64,000 nucleotides of DNA, taken from Phlyctochytrium arcticum (lineage: Eukaryota; Chytridiomycota; Chytridiomycetes; Chytridiales; Chytridiaceae). Of the stretch, positions 44,154 through 55,500 are shown in pieces. The first letter of the stretch is position 1, and the number at the start of each line of letters is the position of its first letter. The notes beneath the pieces were generated by a model, which saw nothing but the letters and a program-made list of their open reading frames with translations, searched no databases and had not been told where the DNA came from. The position numbers and the translations under genes were made by a program. Where the stretch lies: assembly GCA_025602905.1 (NCBI GenBank), contig JAHLKI010000015.1:620001-684000 (forward strand). The letters run 5' to 3'.

Positions 44154-45554
44154 TCATGCACCAACTGCTTGGGCAAGACGCATGGAGTCGCGAAGGGTGG
44201 CTTGCGACTGACCAAATGCTGATGTTGATTGTGAAATGGCGCTGCGGGTCAAGTTGTTGCGCTTGGCTTGGTATTCTCGGACTTCACGAACAAAGTCGCA
44301 AAACAGGTAGTCAGTGTCGAGTGGTCCGCCCATCGCTTCCGGGTGAAACTGCACAGACGAGTAGGGGAGCTCGCGATGACGGATGCCCTCGTTGGAACCA
44401 TCGTTGGCGTTGCGGAAGTATGTCATCCACCCGGCAGGGACACTGTCGGAATCGTGGAGCGCATAGCCGTGATTTTGCGATGTGATGACACACTTGTTGG
44501 AGACCAAATTGAGAGCAGGTTGGTTGTGACCGCGGTTACCATACTTGAGTTTGTATGTCTTGTAGCCGGCTGCCAGACCAAGAAGCTGGTTACCCATGCA
44601 AATGCCAAAGATTGGGGTGGGGACCTTGGCAGGCTGAGCCATAAAGTTTCGGAGGTTGGTAACACTCTTGGATGCTCGGGCGGGGTTGCCAGGACCGTTG
44701 GAGAGGAAAACACCATCGTACTTTGTGCTATCGGCGACAAGGTCGTGATCCCAAGGAACGACGTGCACCTCGGCACCACGCTTGGCCAAACAGCGAATGA
44801 TGTTTTGTTTTGCACCGCAATCCACGAGAGCAATCTTGATGTCACCACCTTTGTTGTAGATTGCCTTCTTTTTGGTGGATGCCTCGCCGACCAGGTTGCG
44901 GACATTAGGATCCTCCAGAGCGTGATGCTTGCCATTGATCAACTCTTCACCAACGCGAATCTCGGCCAGAGTAGAGCCCCGCTCACGCAACATTGTAACA
45001 ACGGCACGCGTATCGACACCAGTAAGAGCTGGTACGCCGGATCGAGCACACCATTGACCAAGAGATTCAATCGCGTTCCAGTGGGAGTACTTGGTAGCGT
45101 AATCGTTGACAATGATGCCTTGGACTTGGATGCCCTCGGACTCAAAATGCTTCAATAGTCCAAACTCATCACGAGTGGATGCGGGCACTCCGTAGTTGCC
45201 GACAAGGGGTTGGGTAAAGACGAGAATTTGACCGCGGTAAGATGGGTCAGTCATAGACTCGGGGTAGCCAACAAGAGCCGTGGTGAAGACAATCTCTCCA
45301 GACATGGGAGCTCCAGTAATGGGCGCGCCGAATGACGTGGCATTAAATGTCTCACCCGTCTGAAGACGCAAAAGACCAGGAAGCTTGGGGGGTTCAGGCT
45401 GCGATCCTTTAACGGGGCGGTACGCCAAGGTGTTTTGGTCAGGAGACAAGGTCGCGAGCGTACGAGCCGAGGACCGGCCGATGGCGGGAATCTGGGCAAA
45501 CATGGGTCGGGCCGCAATGGCAGATTGACGCATGGTGGAGGTGGTGGCAATCAT
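44154..45554 (-). CDS. CPA1: Carbamoyl-phosphate synthase, arginine-specific small (glutaminase) subunit
   Basis: Intronless, 466 residues. The N-terminus (MIATTSTMRQSAIAARPMFA) is a basic mitochondrial presequence. The CPSase small-chain domain starts near residue 60 (LRLQTGETFNATSFG) and includes TTALVGYPESMTDPSYRGQI and GVPALTGVDTRA. The class I glutaminase domain has the nucleophile Cys319 in FGICMGNQLLGLA and His404/Glu406 in SSVQFHPEAMGG. It hydrolyses glutamine and passes ammonia to the large subunit CPA2 for arginine synthesis. A 23-codon upstream ORF of the arginine attenuator type precedes it, so arginine-dependent translational repression is expected. The gene is convergent with the TRIM37-like gene. 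Confidence 0.96.
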   Translation of the reverse strand: MIATTSTMRQSAIAARPMFAQIPAIGRSSARTLATLSPDQNTLAYRPVKGSQPEPPKLPGLLRLQTGETFNATSFGAPITGAPMSGEIVFTTALVGYPESMTDPSYRGQILVFTQPLVGNYGVPASTRDEFGLLKHFESEGIQVQGIIVNDYATKYSHWNAIESLGQWCARSGVPALTGVDTRAVVTMLRERGSTLAEIRVGEELINGKHHALEDPNVRNLVGEASTKKKAIYNKGGDIKIALVDCGAKQNIIRCLAKRGAEVHVVPWDHDLVADSTKYDGVFLSNGPGNPARASKSVTNLRNFMAQPAKVPTPIFGICMGNQLLGLAAGYKTYKLKYGNRGHNQPALNLVSNKCVITSQNHGYALHDSDSVPAGWMTYFRNANDGSNEGIRHRELPYSSVQFHPEAMGGPLDTDYLFCDFVREVREYQAKRNNLTRSAISQSTSAFGQSQATLRDSMRLAQAVGA

Positions 45555-45769
45555 TTTGCAGTGTTGACGTGGGGTCGCCGGTAGAGATGGAATGCAGTGT
45601 AGTCACGTGACGACGATCGATCTGAGTTTTTGGAACGTTTTTGCTTATGCAAGAGTGATGCGGGTAAAATTAAGATTGTTGAATTTAGGTGGCAATGAGG
45701 AAAATCTACTGGCTACCAGAGCACTTGTAGACCTGTACGAAAATTGTCAGGAATCTGATATGGCCAGTG

Positions 45770-45841
45770 TCACTCAGCAAAAGGCCTTACCTGTTCGGAA
45801 ATGTAGTCGTTGCAAACGTTTTCGGAAGAGTGCGAATACAT
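45770..45841 (-). promoter_or_regulatory. Arginine attenuator peptide (AAP) uORF of CPA1
   Basis: A 23-codon ORF starts 287 bases upstream of the CPA1 start codon: MYSHSSENVCNDYISEQ followed by VRPFAE and a stop. It matches known fungal AAPs, which share an internal D-Y-(L/I)-S core and a length of 22-25 residues; the essential Asp and the position of the core agree. In Neurospora and yeast this nascent peptide stalls the terminating ribosome when arginine is high. The base after the EQ codon starts GTAAGG, a possible 5' splice site at 45790, so a spliced leader encoding a different C-terminus cannot be excluded. The usual aromatic residue after the core is not present in the unspliced form. 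Confidence 0.8.
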
Positions 45842-46338
45842 ATGCGCGGGGCCGGGGGCCGTCGTAAAGGGTGGGTTGGTAAAAGAAAAACGAAAGTGGG
45901 AAGTTCCTTTTAATTCAGGAAACGACCTCGAGCAATAATGTTGACGTGGGTAAGTCCGTGGAGTTTTCTGGCGACAGTTGATGGAAAGATGACGAGAACC
46001 GGGGCGGAAGCGTGGGGCGGCGCCTTTTATACGATCCTCCGCTGTGGAACCACCCAAATCTGCAGCGCGCTGATTGGCTGGAGATCGCCATCCCGATCCA
46101 GCCAAAGGTGGCGCGACTATCCAGCCGGTTCCAGCCGCTCATGCAAATTTTGTCGTGGATCCAACCGAGGCCACGGATCGCGCAGTCCAAACGGAGACTT
46201 TTGACGCGTCGTGGCAGATTTACGCGTACTGTATATATGATAGGAATCAGTTGACACTATAATGTAGGATACAAAAAAATGGGATGCAAGAGGTACTTCT
46301 GGTGAATGAGGTCCAGAGTCCATGTAAAGGATAATGTC
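45842..46338. other. CPA1 upstream region and 3' flank of the next gene
   Basis: About 500 bp holding the CPA1 promoter. A TCACGTGA palindrome lies outside it, at 45603-45610, between the uORF and the CPA1 start. I see no clear TGACTCA (Gcn4/CPC1) element. Confidence 0.5.
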
Positions 46339-48608
46339 TCAAGATTTATCATCATTGGCCTTGCCTGCCGAACTGGCCTCGGAAGTTCGATCGTCCTTGG
46401 CGGCCCGCTCTGCTTCCTTTTCCTTCTCGGCATTGTCTTCCGCAAACTCGCCATCCTTGAGCTCACCCTTCTTCTTGGCCTCCTCGGCTTTCTGCGCAAT
46501 CGTCTTGGCCATCTGGCTCACGTACGCGTTACGCGCATCCAGCTCTTCCTGGATCTGCTTGGGCGTGTACCCCATCCGGCACCATGTTCGAACCTAAGAA
46601 AAGGAAATTAAGGAAAGGTTTCAAGATCTACTATATAAGATCTGTACCTGACGGAATAAGCTGTCGTAAATCTCTCCAGAGCAGACGATGGTAGTTTGAC
46701 CGGCAGACAAGTACCCTCGTTTCGTCAATTGCTGTACAGTATCCAGTCCTTCCTTGGTGTCAATCACAACGCAAACCCGACCGGGGTCAATCGGATCTGC
46801 GTCCAGAATAGCCCGAAACGCATTGACAGTGCTCTATGTGATCAGAAGAGTCGGCAAAAAGTCAAACAGGAGTCTCATCAATTCTGAACCTACCCCAGTA
46901 CGCCGATAGTAGATAAGTCGCGGAAGTGTGATGGATGTTTCCGATGACACTTGCGAAATATCCATCACCGTGAATCCATATACATTCAGAAGTGCAGACA
47001 AGTTGTGAAAGTATTCCTGGCTGTCCGTCTCAAAGACAAGTTGCCTTCCGTGCCAGCCTGGTGCAGCATTCTTGTCGGCCCATTTGATGATCTCAGTCAA
47101 GATGGGTGTTTTCGAATCAATGAGAATATCCACTTCATGTCGGAAGCGCACCCGCTGTCGAAGCGAAAACTCTACTCCTCCACCCGTCTGAGACTTTTGA
47201 AGCGTGTCTCCCAAAAAGACGCGAATAGTGGAAAAGTCGGGTAACCCCTGACTCCGCTCGGCCACGTCTTCGATCATACGAAAGGCCTTTTGGAAAAGAT
47301 TAGTCGGTCGCACTTGAAATTCAAGAATGAAGTGAAGACCCACCGCACTGGCGTCGTCCAGCGACAGATCAGCACTGTGTGTGCCCAACCTCAGCGCATC
47401 CTCGCTATTCGTCCCATCAGCCTGCATTAAGTCATTCAGTATTTGGAAGTGGAAGAAAATGTGAAACATATTGAGCCCTACCTCAAGATAAAGCAGTCTT
47501 TCTCCCGTCTTTGTTTTGAGCAAAGAGGGTTCGTCCACCGTCAACCCTGCATAGGCAAGTGGAGACCCGTACTGGTTTTCCCGTATGTGCCATGCAATGG
47601 GTATCGATCCTTTCTTGGTATGCTCTTGGAGCAACGGTCTGATGAGGGTAGGATTCTCGATGATGGGAAGAATGTGCTACAAACACCAAAGTTAGCGTCC
47701 AGATGGAAATTTGAGTCCTTTACCACCTACCTCGCCCTCCTTGGCAAGCGACACTGTCAGTGTATCGGAAACTCTGCCACACAATCTGAACACCCGTCCC
47801 TCAACGCCGCTAAAAAGTGGCTCACTTGCAGCCAATACCCGCTCTCGGTACACATTGGATGCAACCAGCGTCCAATTGATGACGCGAAGCAGCATTGCAA
47901 CCCCCATATATCCTGCTGCCAATCCACGGGCAGCACGAGCATACATGGCATTGAGTCGAGCTTCGGCATTATAGACATTGTCGTAATGGGAAATGATGTC
48001 GTCGGTTGAGTTGGGGACAAAGTGAAATAGGGAAAGGTCCATTTTGAGGGATGAGGCAACTGTTTCGGCCGCAACACTGCTGTTGACAAACGCACAAAAG
48101 GTATTGGCAGTGGCAAATCTAGGAGTCATATAAGTGTTTAGTTTATAGCAAGATCATCATGAGATATGGGCATTGGACGCACCTACCGCATGATAAATCT
48201 CCATACCTCACCGATAGGTACCCCATGATGCACATTGAGCAATGCTTCATAAACCCCCAATCCATACACTCCTCCCATAGTCACTCCCAAAAACACCATG
48301 GCCCCAGGCTGTCCCGTCAACTTGTCGACCACAAACGCAAACTTGCGCTTTCCGCGTTCAACCATATGAGGCCATTTCCTCGTCCTGCCCAAGACCAGTT
48401 GAGGGTATTCTTGAGACGGCTTGAGGTGTTCGGAAGGGAGTCGGCTGAGAACAACGTCCTCTTCGGTGTTGGGGAGAGTGGTCGGGTCGATACCGTTGAA
48501 ATGGGGTGGGCGAACAGGTTCGGGTTGCGGTCGACGGTACTTTGGAACTTTGGGAGACGGAAGTTTGGCTGCTGCTGGAAAGTAGAACCGGGATAGTAGG
48601 GATGGCAT
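46339..48608 (-). CDS. Unrecognised 657-residue membrane protein, probably mitochondrial
   Basis: Six exons, complement(46339..46593, 46648..46833, 46894..47421, 47482..47676, 47731..48118, 48187..48608), 657 residues; introns 54-68 bp. The 60-bp intron 47422-47481 has no stop and keeps frame, so retention is possible. The N-terminus (MPSLLSRFYFPAAAKLPSPK) is basic and could be a presequence. One hydrophobic segment lies near residues 104-122 (GAMVFLGVTMGGVYGLGVYE) and a second weaker one in ARGLAAGYMGVAMLLRVINW. The middle is a mixed alpha/beta region of about 300 residues (LVFETDSQEYFHNLSALLNV). The last 80 residues are a charged helix rich in Lys, Glu and Ala. I do not recognise the family; the architecture looks conserved, not random. 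Confidence 0.65.
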
Positions 48609-48899
48609 GTTGTCTACTGCCTTTGACGGTGGTCCAGGATTGCTAGATTTTCAACATTTGAGATGATCTTGGACTGTCACCACTGCCTTACCGCTGCGGT
48701 CAAGATCAACGCGTCATGACAAACTCAAAGAACGGCAGACTTTTATCATTCCCACCAACAGCGCTCAAGAACGAGCAGAAGCGGAACCGCAGATATGTGA
48801 ATACTTGGCCGGGCTTCTCTAGTAGACGGAGGTTTGGCGCGCAACAAGTCTCAGGCAAGATCGTAGAGGACGAAGGACAGTTTCGAAAATCCCGGGAAC

Positions 48900-49062
48900 C
48901 ACCAAGACAACACCTTCCATCCACCACTGGCTGTTTGTATGCGATCACTTTGATCGATGACTTTTTACGGATGGGTTCGGTGGAACTTTCGAGTGTTTTA
49001 AAGTGGTCAAGGCAAATATTGAAAAGAATTCTGGGCATCATATAAAGACATTATGACCTTCG
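48900..49062 (+). mobile_element. Ty1/copia integrase remnant
   Basis: Plus-strand frames read TGCLYAITLIDDFLRMGSVE and, after a one-base shift, ECFKVVKANIEKNSGHHIKT. The pattern F(I/V)DDFSR...FxxFKxxxExxxGxxIKTLRSD is the catalytic-core start of copia integrases, with the first catalytic-region Asp pair kept. It is broken by the shift and by a stop straight after IKTL. No LTR, RT or flanking gag is seen. Confidence 0.45.
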
Positions 49063-49690
49063 TGGTCCCCAAAAAAACACCGAGGGATAGATCTGTCGAC
49101 GCGCCAAGCAGCATATACGACGCTCACTCAACAATTTGTATGGGTCTGCCATTCATGGCGGAAACCATTATGAAGAAGTCCACTCTGATCATTCATTGTG
49201 ATAACATAGGACCGATAGCAAGGACAACAGGACGAGTAGTCGGAGCTCGGATGTCCGGAGAGCAAACCATTGGAAGTGTTCTCAAATGCTGATGGTACGG
49301 TCATTCGATTTGGCCACAGACCCTTCTCTCTTTTCTTGCCCCAAATAGATCACGACCCCATGTGTGGAGATGTGGTGCGCAACTCGAGAATCGGGAGATT
49401 TTACCGATACACGTCACAGCCATCATAGCTCCCATCCGATATATATAACGCGTACGTGGGAAACCCTGGATTGCGTATATCAACAATCACTAGCTGGTTA
49501 CATGATGGAATTCCTAAATGCCAATACTGACAATTTGGCGCACTCGGGATTTTTGAGAGTCTCCTTGTTACAGCACCTTCCATTTCTCCATCATACATGT
49601 GTACTCGACACACATCGAAACTCAATACGTAAGTTTCGAAATACAACCAAAGCACTGGGGCAGACGCGCGAGGCCGTTCCTATATTCAAT
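49063..49690. other. Gene-free stretch
   Basis: Continuation of the degenerate zone; possibly more decayed element sequence, but no frame longer than 120 residues resembles a known protein. Confidence 0.35.
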
Positions 49691-49693
49691 CAA

Positions 49694-50582
49694 TTACTCA
49701 ATTATGCAGTGGATGAGGTACCAGCCTAAGACTGCGAACAACTGTGCATACTCCGGGAATTGCTCCTTGAAATGAGCAGCCCCCCGCCCAGTGTCCAGCA
49801 CAAGTTTATCCGGAGGTTGATTGTCCCGTCCCGGAGCTAGAGTATCCACCAGTGTTTGCACGTCAGCCACGTCCTTCATCGAGCCAGAAATACGATTTGG
49901 GTGGTTACTCGTGTCGCTCCTCGCCTTCCAGGCGCGCAAGTCGCGTACAAGCAGCCATTCTACAGAAATAACCGGGTCCAGCATCTCCCATACCTCAGCC
50001 GGGATGAATGCCAACCCGTTAAAATTGAGTCAACAAAATCCACCTCAATGAGATTCCCAGGGGCGCTTTTGAAGGCGGCGCTTGGGGGCTAGCTCGCGAA
50101 AGTAGTGAGGCATATTTTCTTGAAGCGTGGTCCACTGTAGATTTTGAGGCCAACGGTTGTCCAAAGTGTCACCGTTCATGTGGTTCGCTTGAAGTAATGC
50201 TGAGATGGGTGACGGATCAAGAAAGATACGCAAAACCCAACTCCCCAAGCTGGTACAGGTTTGGGATGTGCATTGCGTTGATGCAGTTCCCCACGCTATC
50301 CCTCCGACCCTTCATGTTGATGACAACGTCTACGTCTCTGGTGACTCGCACGGCATACCCTCCAATGACCTTCCAAGCGACGGGGCGTGGACTTAGATGT
50401 TTTGTGATGACGTTGTAAATTTGGTCCACTTCCGCTTTTGTGGCGACCTGGATGGTAATACGGAGCAACTGTAGGTAGTTATTGATGCTGTTGATATGCG
50501 TGATGAAAATCAGAGATCCCAGCTCTGCTGCTGCTTTCCCACGCAAGCGCCCAGCATTGCTGAAGGATGCCATCAAACGCAT
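49694..50582 (-). pseudogene. Nucleotidyltransferase-like gene relic
   Basis: Minus-strand frame 50582-50217 reads TKAEVDQIYNVITKHLSP, VAWKVIGGYAVRVTRDVDVV and ends in a stop. Frame 50014-49694 reads SVEWLLVRDLRAWKARSD and KDVADVQTLVDTL. The blocks resemble the GG...RxTxDxD active-site start and the LLxxKLxAxxxR...KxxxDxxDI tail of small fungal proteins with a minimal nucleotidyltransferase fold. The connecting 200 bp has stops in the matching frames and the loop between GG and DVD is shortened. Either unrecognised introns or decay separate the two halves. Function is therefore doubtful. Confidence 0.4.
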
Positions 50583-51122
50583 GATATCCGATCTGCACGA
50601 GCGTACGGAAATATATTCCTATTCCAGAATTGCCGTATTGAAGTCTTTTCCCTTGAGGGGTCTGGAGAAGCCCTCCGAACTCAAAGCATCAATATTGAAC
50701 GATGCAGTTGCTTTCTCTTCTGCCCTCATCTGGTCGAGAGACGCACGCAGTAACCACTTCCCAACTCCAGGGAATATGTGTGGAGCACCTCCACATTGTG
50801 TGTCTCTGGGCCCATCGACTTCAAGTAGATTTGCAATTTTGATTTTGGAGTTGAGTTGTTGTTTCTGTCTCGTATATATGGGGTTTGTCAGGTCGTCTTG
50901 TTCTGTCTTCTTTTGTGGTGTCGGTCTGCTGGCAGGCCTGCCAGGTCTGCTTCTGCAGCAAAGATGCCTGAGGTAGATTAAGGAGTGACAGCTGTCACAG
51001 CCCGATCAAACAAGGGGGTCAGGCTGGTTGGCAACTTGACAGCTGTGGCGCAGTAAATTCGCCCACCCGCCTCACACCAGAAAATTTCTGTCCATTTTTT
51101 CCCACACCGACATTTTTCTCAA
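50583..51122. other. Gene-free stretch
   Basis: Contains a GCAGGCCTGCCAGGTCTGC-like imperfect repeat near 50931-50950 and no supportable gene. Confidence 0.35.
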
Positions 51123-51779
51123 ATGCTACCGACTACCCACGATCTGTGCCAAATCACACAGCTTCTGTAACGGCACGGTATCGTGCCCCTCGTTCATGGC
51201 GCGATGGGATGTACCGCTGCATACGGATCGGCACTTGTACCCGGTCGCCTTTTCTTTATCGTATCCGATCGTCACTACGAGAATACCATCGCTCTTTTGA
51301 AAAAGATGGGGCTACCGGACAAAGTCACTTATTGTCTCCACGAACGCGTTACGCTGCCACTCTGTCAACCTTATCGACGTTTTCTGCTCCGTGACGCCTC
51401 GCGAAAGAAACTGGTGCCGTCGGACCCGTAGCTGCAGCTGTTTCGAAGTAGCGACGTGGGGTGCAATGATAGCGCAGCGTGGGATGCCGCTTTTACCGTC
51501 ACGTGGAGCCGCTCTACTTCTTCGTACTTCCTCGTACCAAACTCCAAACACTTCCTGGAGATAGGGGCCTTTCTCTGTCAACAATTCCTAAACAACCGCA
51601 GCGAGTATTTACCCCGATAAGTGGTAGCAGCCATACAGTGGGTCGAGTATTTCAATGCGGAGGCGGGTATCTGGCCTGAATCCCAAAACTGGCGCAAATT
51701 GCGACCAACGCGAGAAGAGTGGGAGATCATGAAATTTTTCAACGCGATTAGGGGACATCACGGGTCGTTTGGGGTATGA
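51123..51779 (+). pseudogene. Degenerate ORF of 219 codons with three in-frame stops
   Basis: A single frame from ATG at 51123 reads MLPTTHDLCQITQLL-stop, GAMGCTAAYGSALVPGRLFF continuing into IVSDRHYENTIALLKKMGL, another stop after LVPSDP, KHFLEIGAFLCQQFLNNRSE, a third stop after YLPR, and finally VVAAIQWVEYFNAEAGIWPE to TGA at 51779. The continuity of protein-like text across three stops, without frame change, indicates a recently disabled gene. The GS...RLFFIVSD block resembles fungal nucleotidyltransferase-like proteins, as in the neighbouring relic, but the family is not certain. Confidence 0.5.
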
Positions 51780-52506
51780 TGAGAGACGGGACTCCCCATT
51801 TAGGATGGTAAAATTAGGAGAGGTTTAGGGAATGCCTTGTATCTGTATCAACCAGCTTGAATCTTTTGCACGCACATCCATGGCCTCATAACAGGAGCAG
51901 ATTACGGTAGGATCTCCTTGCGCAGCGCGCCATGATAAAACGAAAAGCTCTCCATCTTTAACGAAAGTCAGACCCAGTTTTCTTCAGACCACTATCTGCG
52001 TACGTCCCGCTGCCGCACTATTCACCAACCATGTACGCCATTCGTATTATTAACGCGAGGAAACACAACCCATGGTACGAGACGGGGAGGAACAGGGCAT
52101 AGAACAGCGTGTCTCTGCCGCTTAGTGAGCGACACTTACCCAAAATTCTACCCAACGATCTACTGCCGGACAGTAGTGAACTCTCATCATGTCGCATTAC
52201 TCTCGCTACGCTCTTATCTCTCAGATTTCTCCGACCGCATCAATCACCCCCACGTCCTTTTTTTTGCATAATTCCATTTTCCATGCCGCATCTCGCTGTT
52301 CATATACTTTTTCTGGTTTTTTGTCAAAGTTTCGTCGTCCCCACATTGCTTAATTTCGGAGCATTGCGCAGCATCGGAATCTAACAAAAGTATCGTGCGG
52401 TATATGTACATGGACTATCTCTCAAAAATGCTACTTTAAGCTCTATGTCAAAGCAGCATCTTCTTAACAGTGGGTATATGAGAAATCAGGGTCGTTGCCG
52501 TGCCCC
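51780..52506. other. Gene-free stretch
   Basis: Three-prime flank of the nuclease-helicase gene. A plus-strand frame at 52109-52384 is hydrophobic but starts at a non-ATG codon and has no supporting features. Confidence 0.4.
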
Positions 52507-55500
52507 TCAGACGCGTCGTCCCTTTGAATCCATGTCAAGATTATCCATCATTTTCGCCAGAACATCCATGGTTGCGGGATCCGGGACAACAGCCCCGTAC
52601 TCTAGGCTGGAGAGTGAATGCTACAAATGAAAAAGTTCAATGCGATATTAGACACCAATGCTGAAAGTAAGTGACACGTACCAAGCTTGGCGAAGCAGCG
52701 ATATCTGAAATCCCCATGTCAACCTTCCAAGGGACCAGTTGACTTCGATCTACAAACGTTCGCAGGTGAGCAAATGCCTCTCGTCGCTCCCGGGTCTCCA
52801 GAACTGCTTCAGGGGGGTTATTCACGAGTCTTTCTGATGCGATGAGGACACAAAGGCTGCGGGCGCGGGAGAGGGCAACGTTCAGGCGATTCCGGTGAAA
52901 AATGAAATCCAGCTCGGATTCAAATCTATACAGTTATGAATACCCAGGCCTGTGCGCAGACACCATTCATGACGATGACTGCTTTTCCTTACCTTGACGC
53001 ATGGGACGTAAATCCAAAACAAGTCATAACAATGTCAGCCTAAAACAATTTTGATTTGAGTTTGAAACCGTTCCGGCCAAAGGAATTATCCCATACCTCA
53101 TCGCCTTGCATTCTTTCGACCGTATCGACACGTACTCGACTCAAATCAAGGTCATCAGGCAGGATAGCCTTAATCATCGATCTTTGAATTCTGTGCGGTG
53201 TAATCACGAAAATCCGTCCATCGGTTGCTTGTAGGAGCTCCTGAACCAGCTCACTCACTACCCGTGCTTCACACCTCAAATGCTCCTCTAGCGGAAGCAT
53301 ATCTATAGATCCGTTGACTGACGTGGGTTCCAGTTGGAGGGTGATCATGGGGTTCCTAGTTCCGAAAATGTGCTGAAGAGATTTAGGTAGTGCTTTCCAA
53401 GAAATGCCCACATCTTGACGCTGGGGTTCAAACAGTCCTCCGGAACGGTAAATGGTATTGGTAAACTCGCACAATGCAGGCAACATTCGAAAGTTTTCGC
53501 TCAGCATTGTCGTCAATGGTCCAAGCTGCGCATCTTGCTTGAGTGAGAGTTGCGATCCCTGCAAACTTTGAGACTTTTCCAAGCTTTTTGATTGCAACAC
53601 ATCCTCGGGAGATCGTCCCTGCATCAGACAATCCAAAATGGAGCCAAATAATGGGAGTTCTCCGGGTGGTGGCTCGCGGGGATAGATCCCGTGGAAAACG
53701 GGAGCTAGCTGGAGGTGGTCACCGGCGACAATGATTCGTTTGAACTTGCTCCTCCCGGATGAAACAGCTTTTATAGCAATGGCTGCATCTGCAACTGGCA
53801 TTTGACTGCCCTCATCGATGAGCAGGGCATCAAAATGCTCCCCCATAGCTGGAGTGCTATCCAGGCACTTCCAAAATGACCATACCGTTCCAGCTGTTAT
53901 CGAGTAAGGTGTTTTGATGGTGGCATTGACATCGCAATTGGAACTTGACAGGCTGACAACTTCAATTTGTTTGAGCCAGGAACTGTTCTCCAATCCTTCG
54001 ATTGACTTTAGCACGGCTATCAGGTCTGTCACTTTACGAATGAAATTCTGGATTGCTGTGTTTGTATAGGCAACCATCATAACACGAAACGTGTCCACAT
54101 TTTCATCACGCCCAGCCAGCTCAATGAGCCGAAGCGCAGATAGGGCCAGCGTATGAGTTTTGCCGTGTCCAGGGGGTCCCCTACAAAAACATCTTATGTC
54201 AATTTTTTGTCGTGTAAGACGCGACTCTCAACTGTCCTCACCATAATAATGTGACAGATCGAGATAAAATGGCTGTAAACGCCTTACGCTGTGATCGCGT
54301 AAACTTCAACATTTCGGATTTTCCAGGCTGCAGAGCGGCTATTTCCCTGTAAAGTGTTTCCAGCCTTTTCTCCTGTTTCAGTGTAGCATCCAGGCCTCGT
54401 GGTATCAGAGTTCCCACATCATTGATGTTATCCAACATTCGTAAAAAGAGCGGTCGGTCAACACTGTTTGGTTTTATAGCTTGAGATGATGCATTCAAAT
54501 GAAATGTAGTGTTGGGCCTTACCTTGTATGTGAGCATTCATCAAGCTCGATAAGTGTTTTGACAATCTTCTTGACGTTAAAGTCAACCAATCTTTGAATT
54601 CGAATTCGTTAACACAAACAGCAATTGCACACGTAAATGGGGTTACCTAGGTTTTAACCAAAATCGTCCTTGCAGTGGGAAACCTTGCGAACGCTTGAGT
54701 AACAATCGCACTCTGGTGGGTCCACCCTCTTGCGCCCAGACGTCATCCACCTCGGCAAACGCCAGATTGGCACTTTGCGGTCCACCTGTTGGCAGCTTCA
54801 TATAATATGTGTCACAACAGTCTAAATCGTCGAAAAAGTAATCAGCGTTCGACCACTCCCGAACCAAGATCCACGTATACATGGCAAATGATGATTTTGT
54901 GGAAGTAGGATCGACGGTGGGTGGATTGAGATGGGTTAAGCCGCTGTGGACAAGGAAAACTGGGTCTTTACCCCGAGCTGCGGGATCAAATTCCAGTAAT
55001 GCACATTTGGCATTGTTCAAACGGTCAGTAATCAGTTTTTGAGTGTTGACCCAGAGCTCATACTGGCGCATAAACATCAAACGCCGTAAATTCTTATCCT
55101 GAACTGTTTCGATATATACAATTGACAGGTTATTGGCAGCATTGGGAAGGAGTTGATCTTGTGTCAGGCCATTCGTTCTGCAATACTGCGCAATTCTCCG
55201 ACGGATCCCGTCCACTAGAAGCGGCAATTTTCCCGCGTATCCCTCGAGCACTTCCCGCGCCCCAGAAAAGTCCTTCAATCTCCAACTTGTGTAAAGGGAT
55301 TCAAGCCAATGCTCTTTTCCCTCTGAGGCATCCTTCCTGGATGATTTAGTATTCAAAAGCCATTTGGCAGCTTCATCGAGACCGTAGAACCCTGGTTCTG
55401 GAATAGCAAGTTGAGTTTTGATGGCGAGATGAATGATGCATAGTCGCGGGAGCAAGCGAGCTGTTCCATTCGAGAATTGTGATCTATTCCGAGTCATGAG

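Noticed and set aside
44268..45158. 296-codon plus-strand frame
   Set aside because: Antisense shadow of the strongly conserved CPA1 gene.
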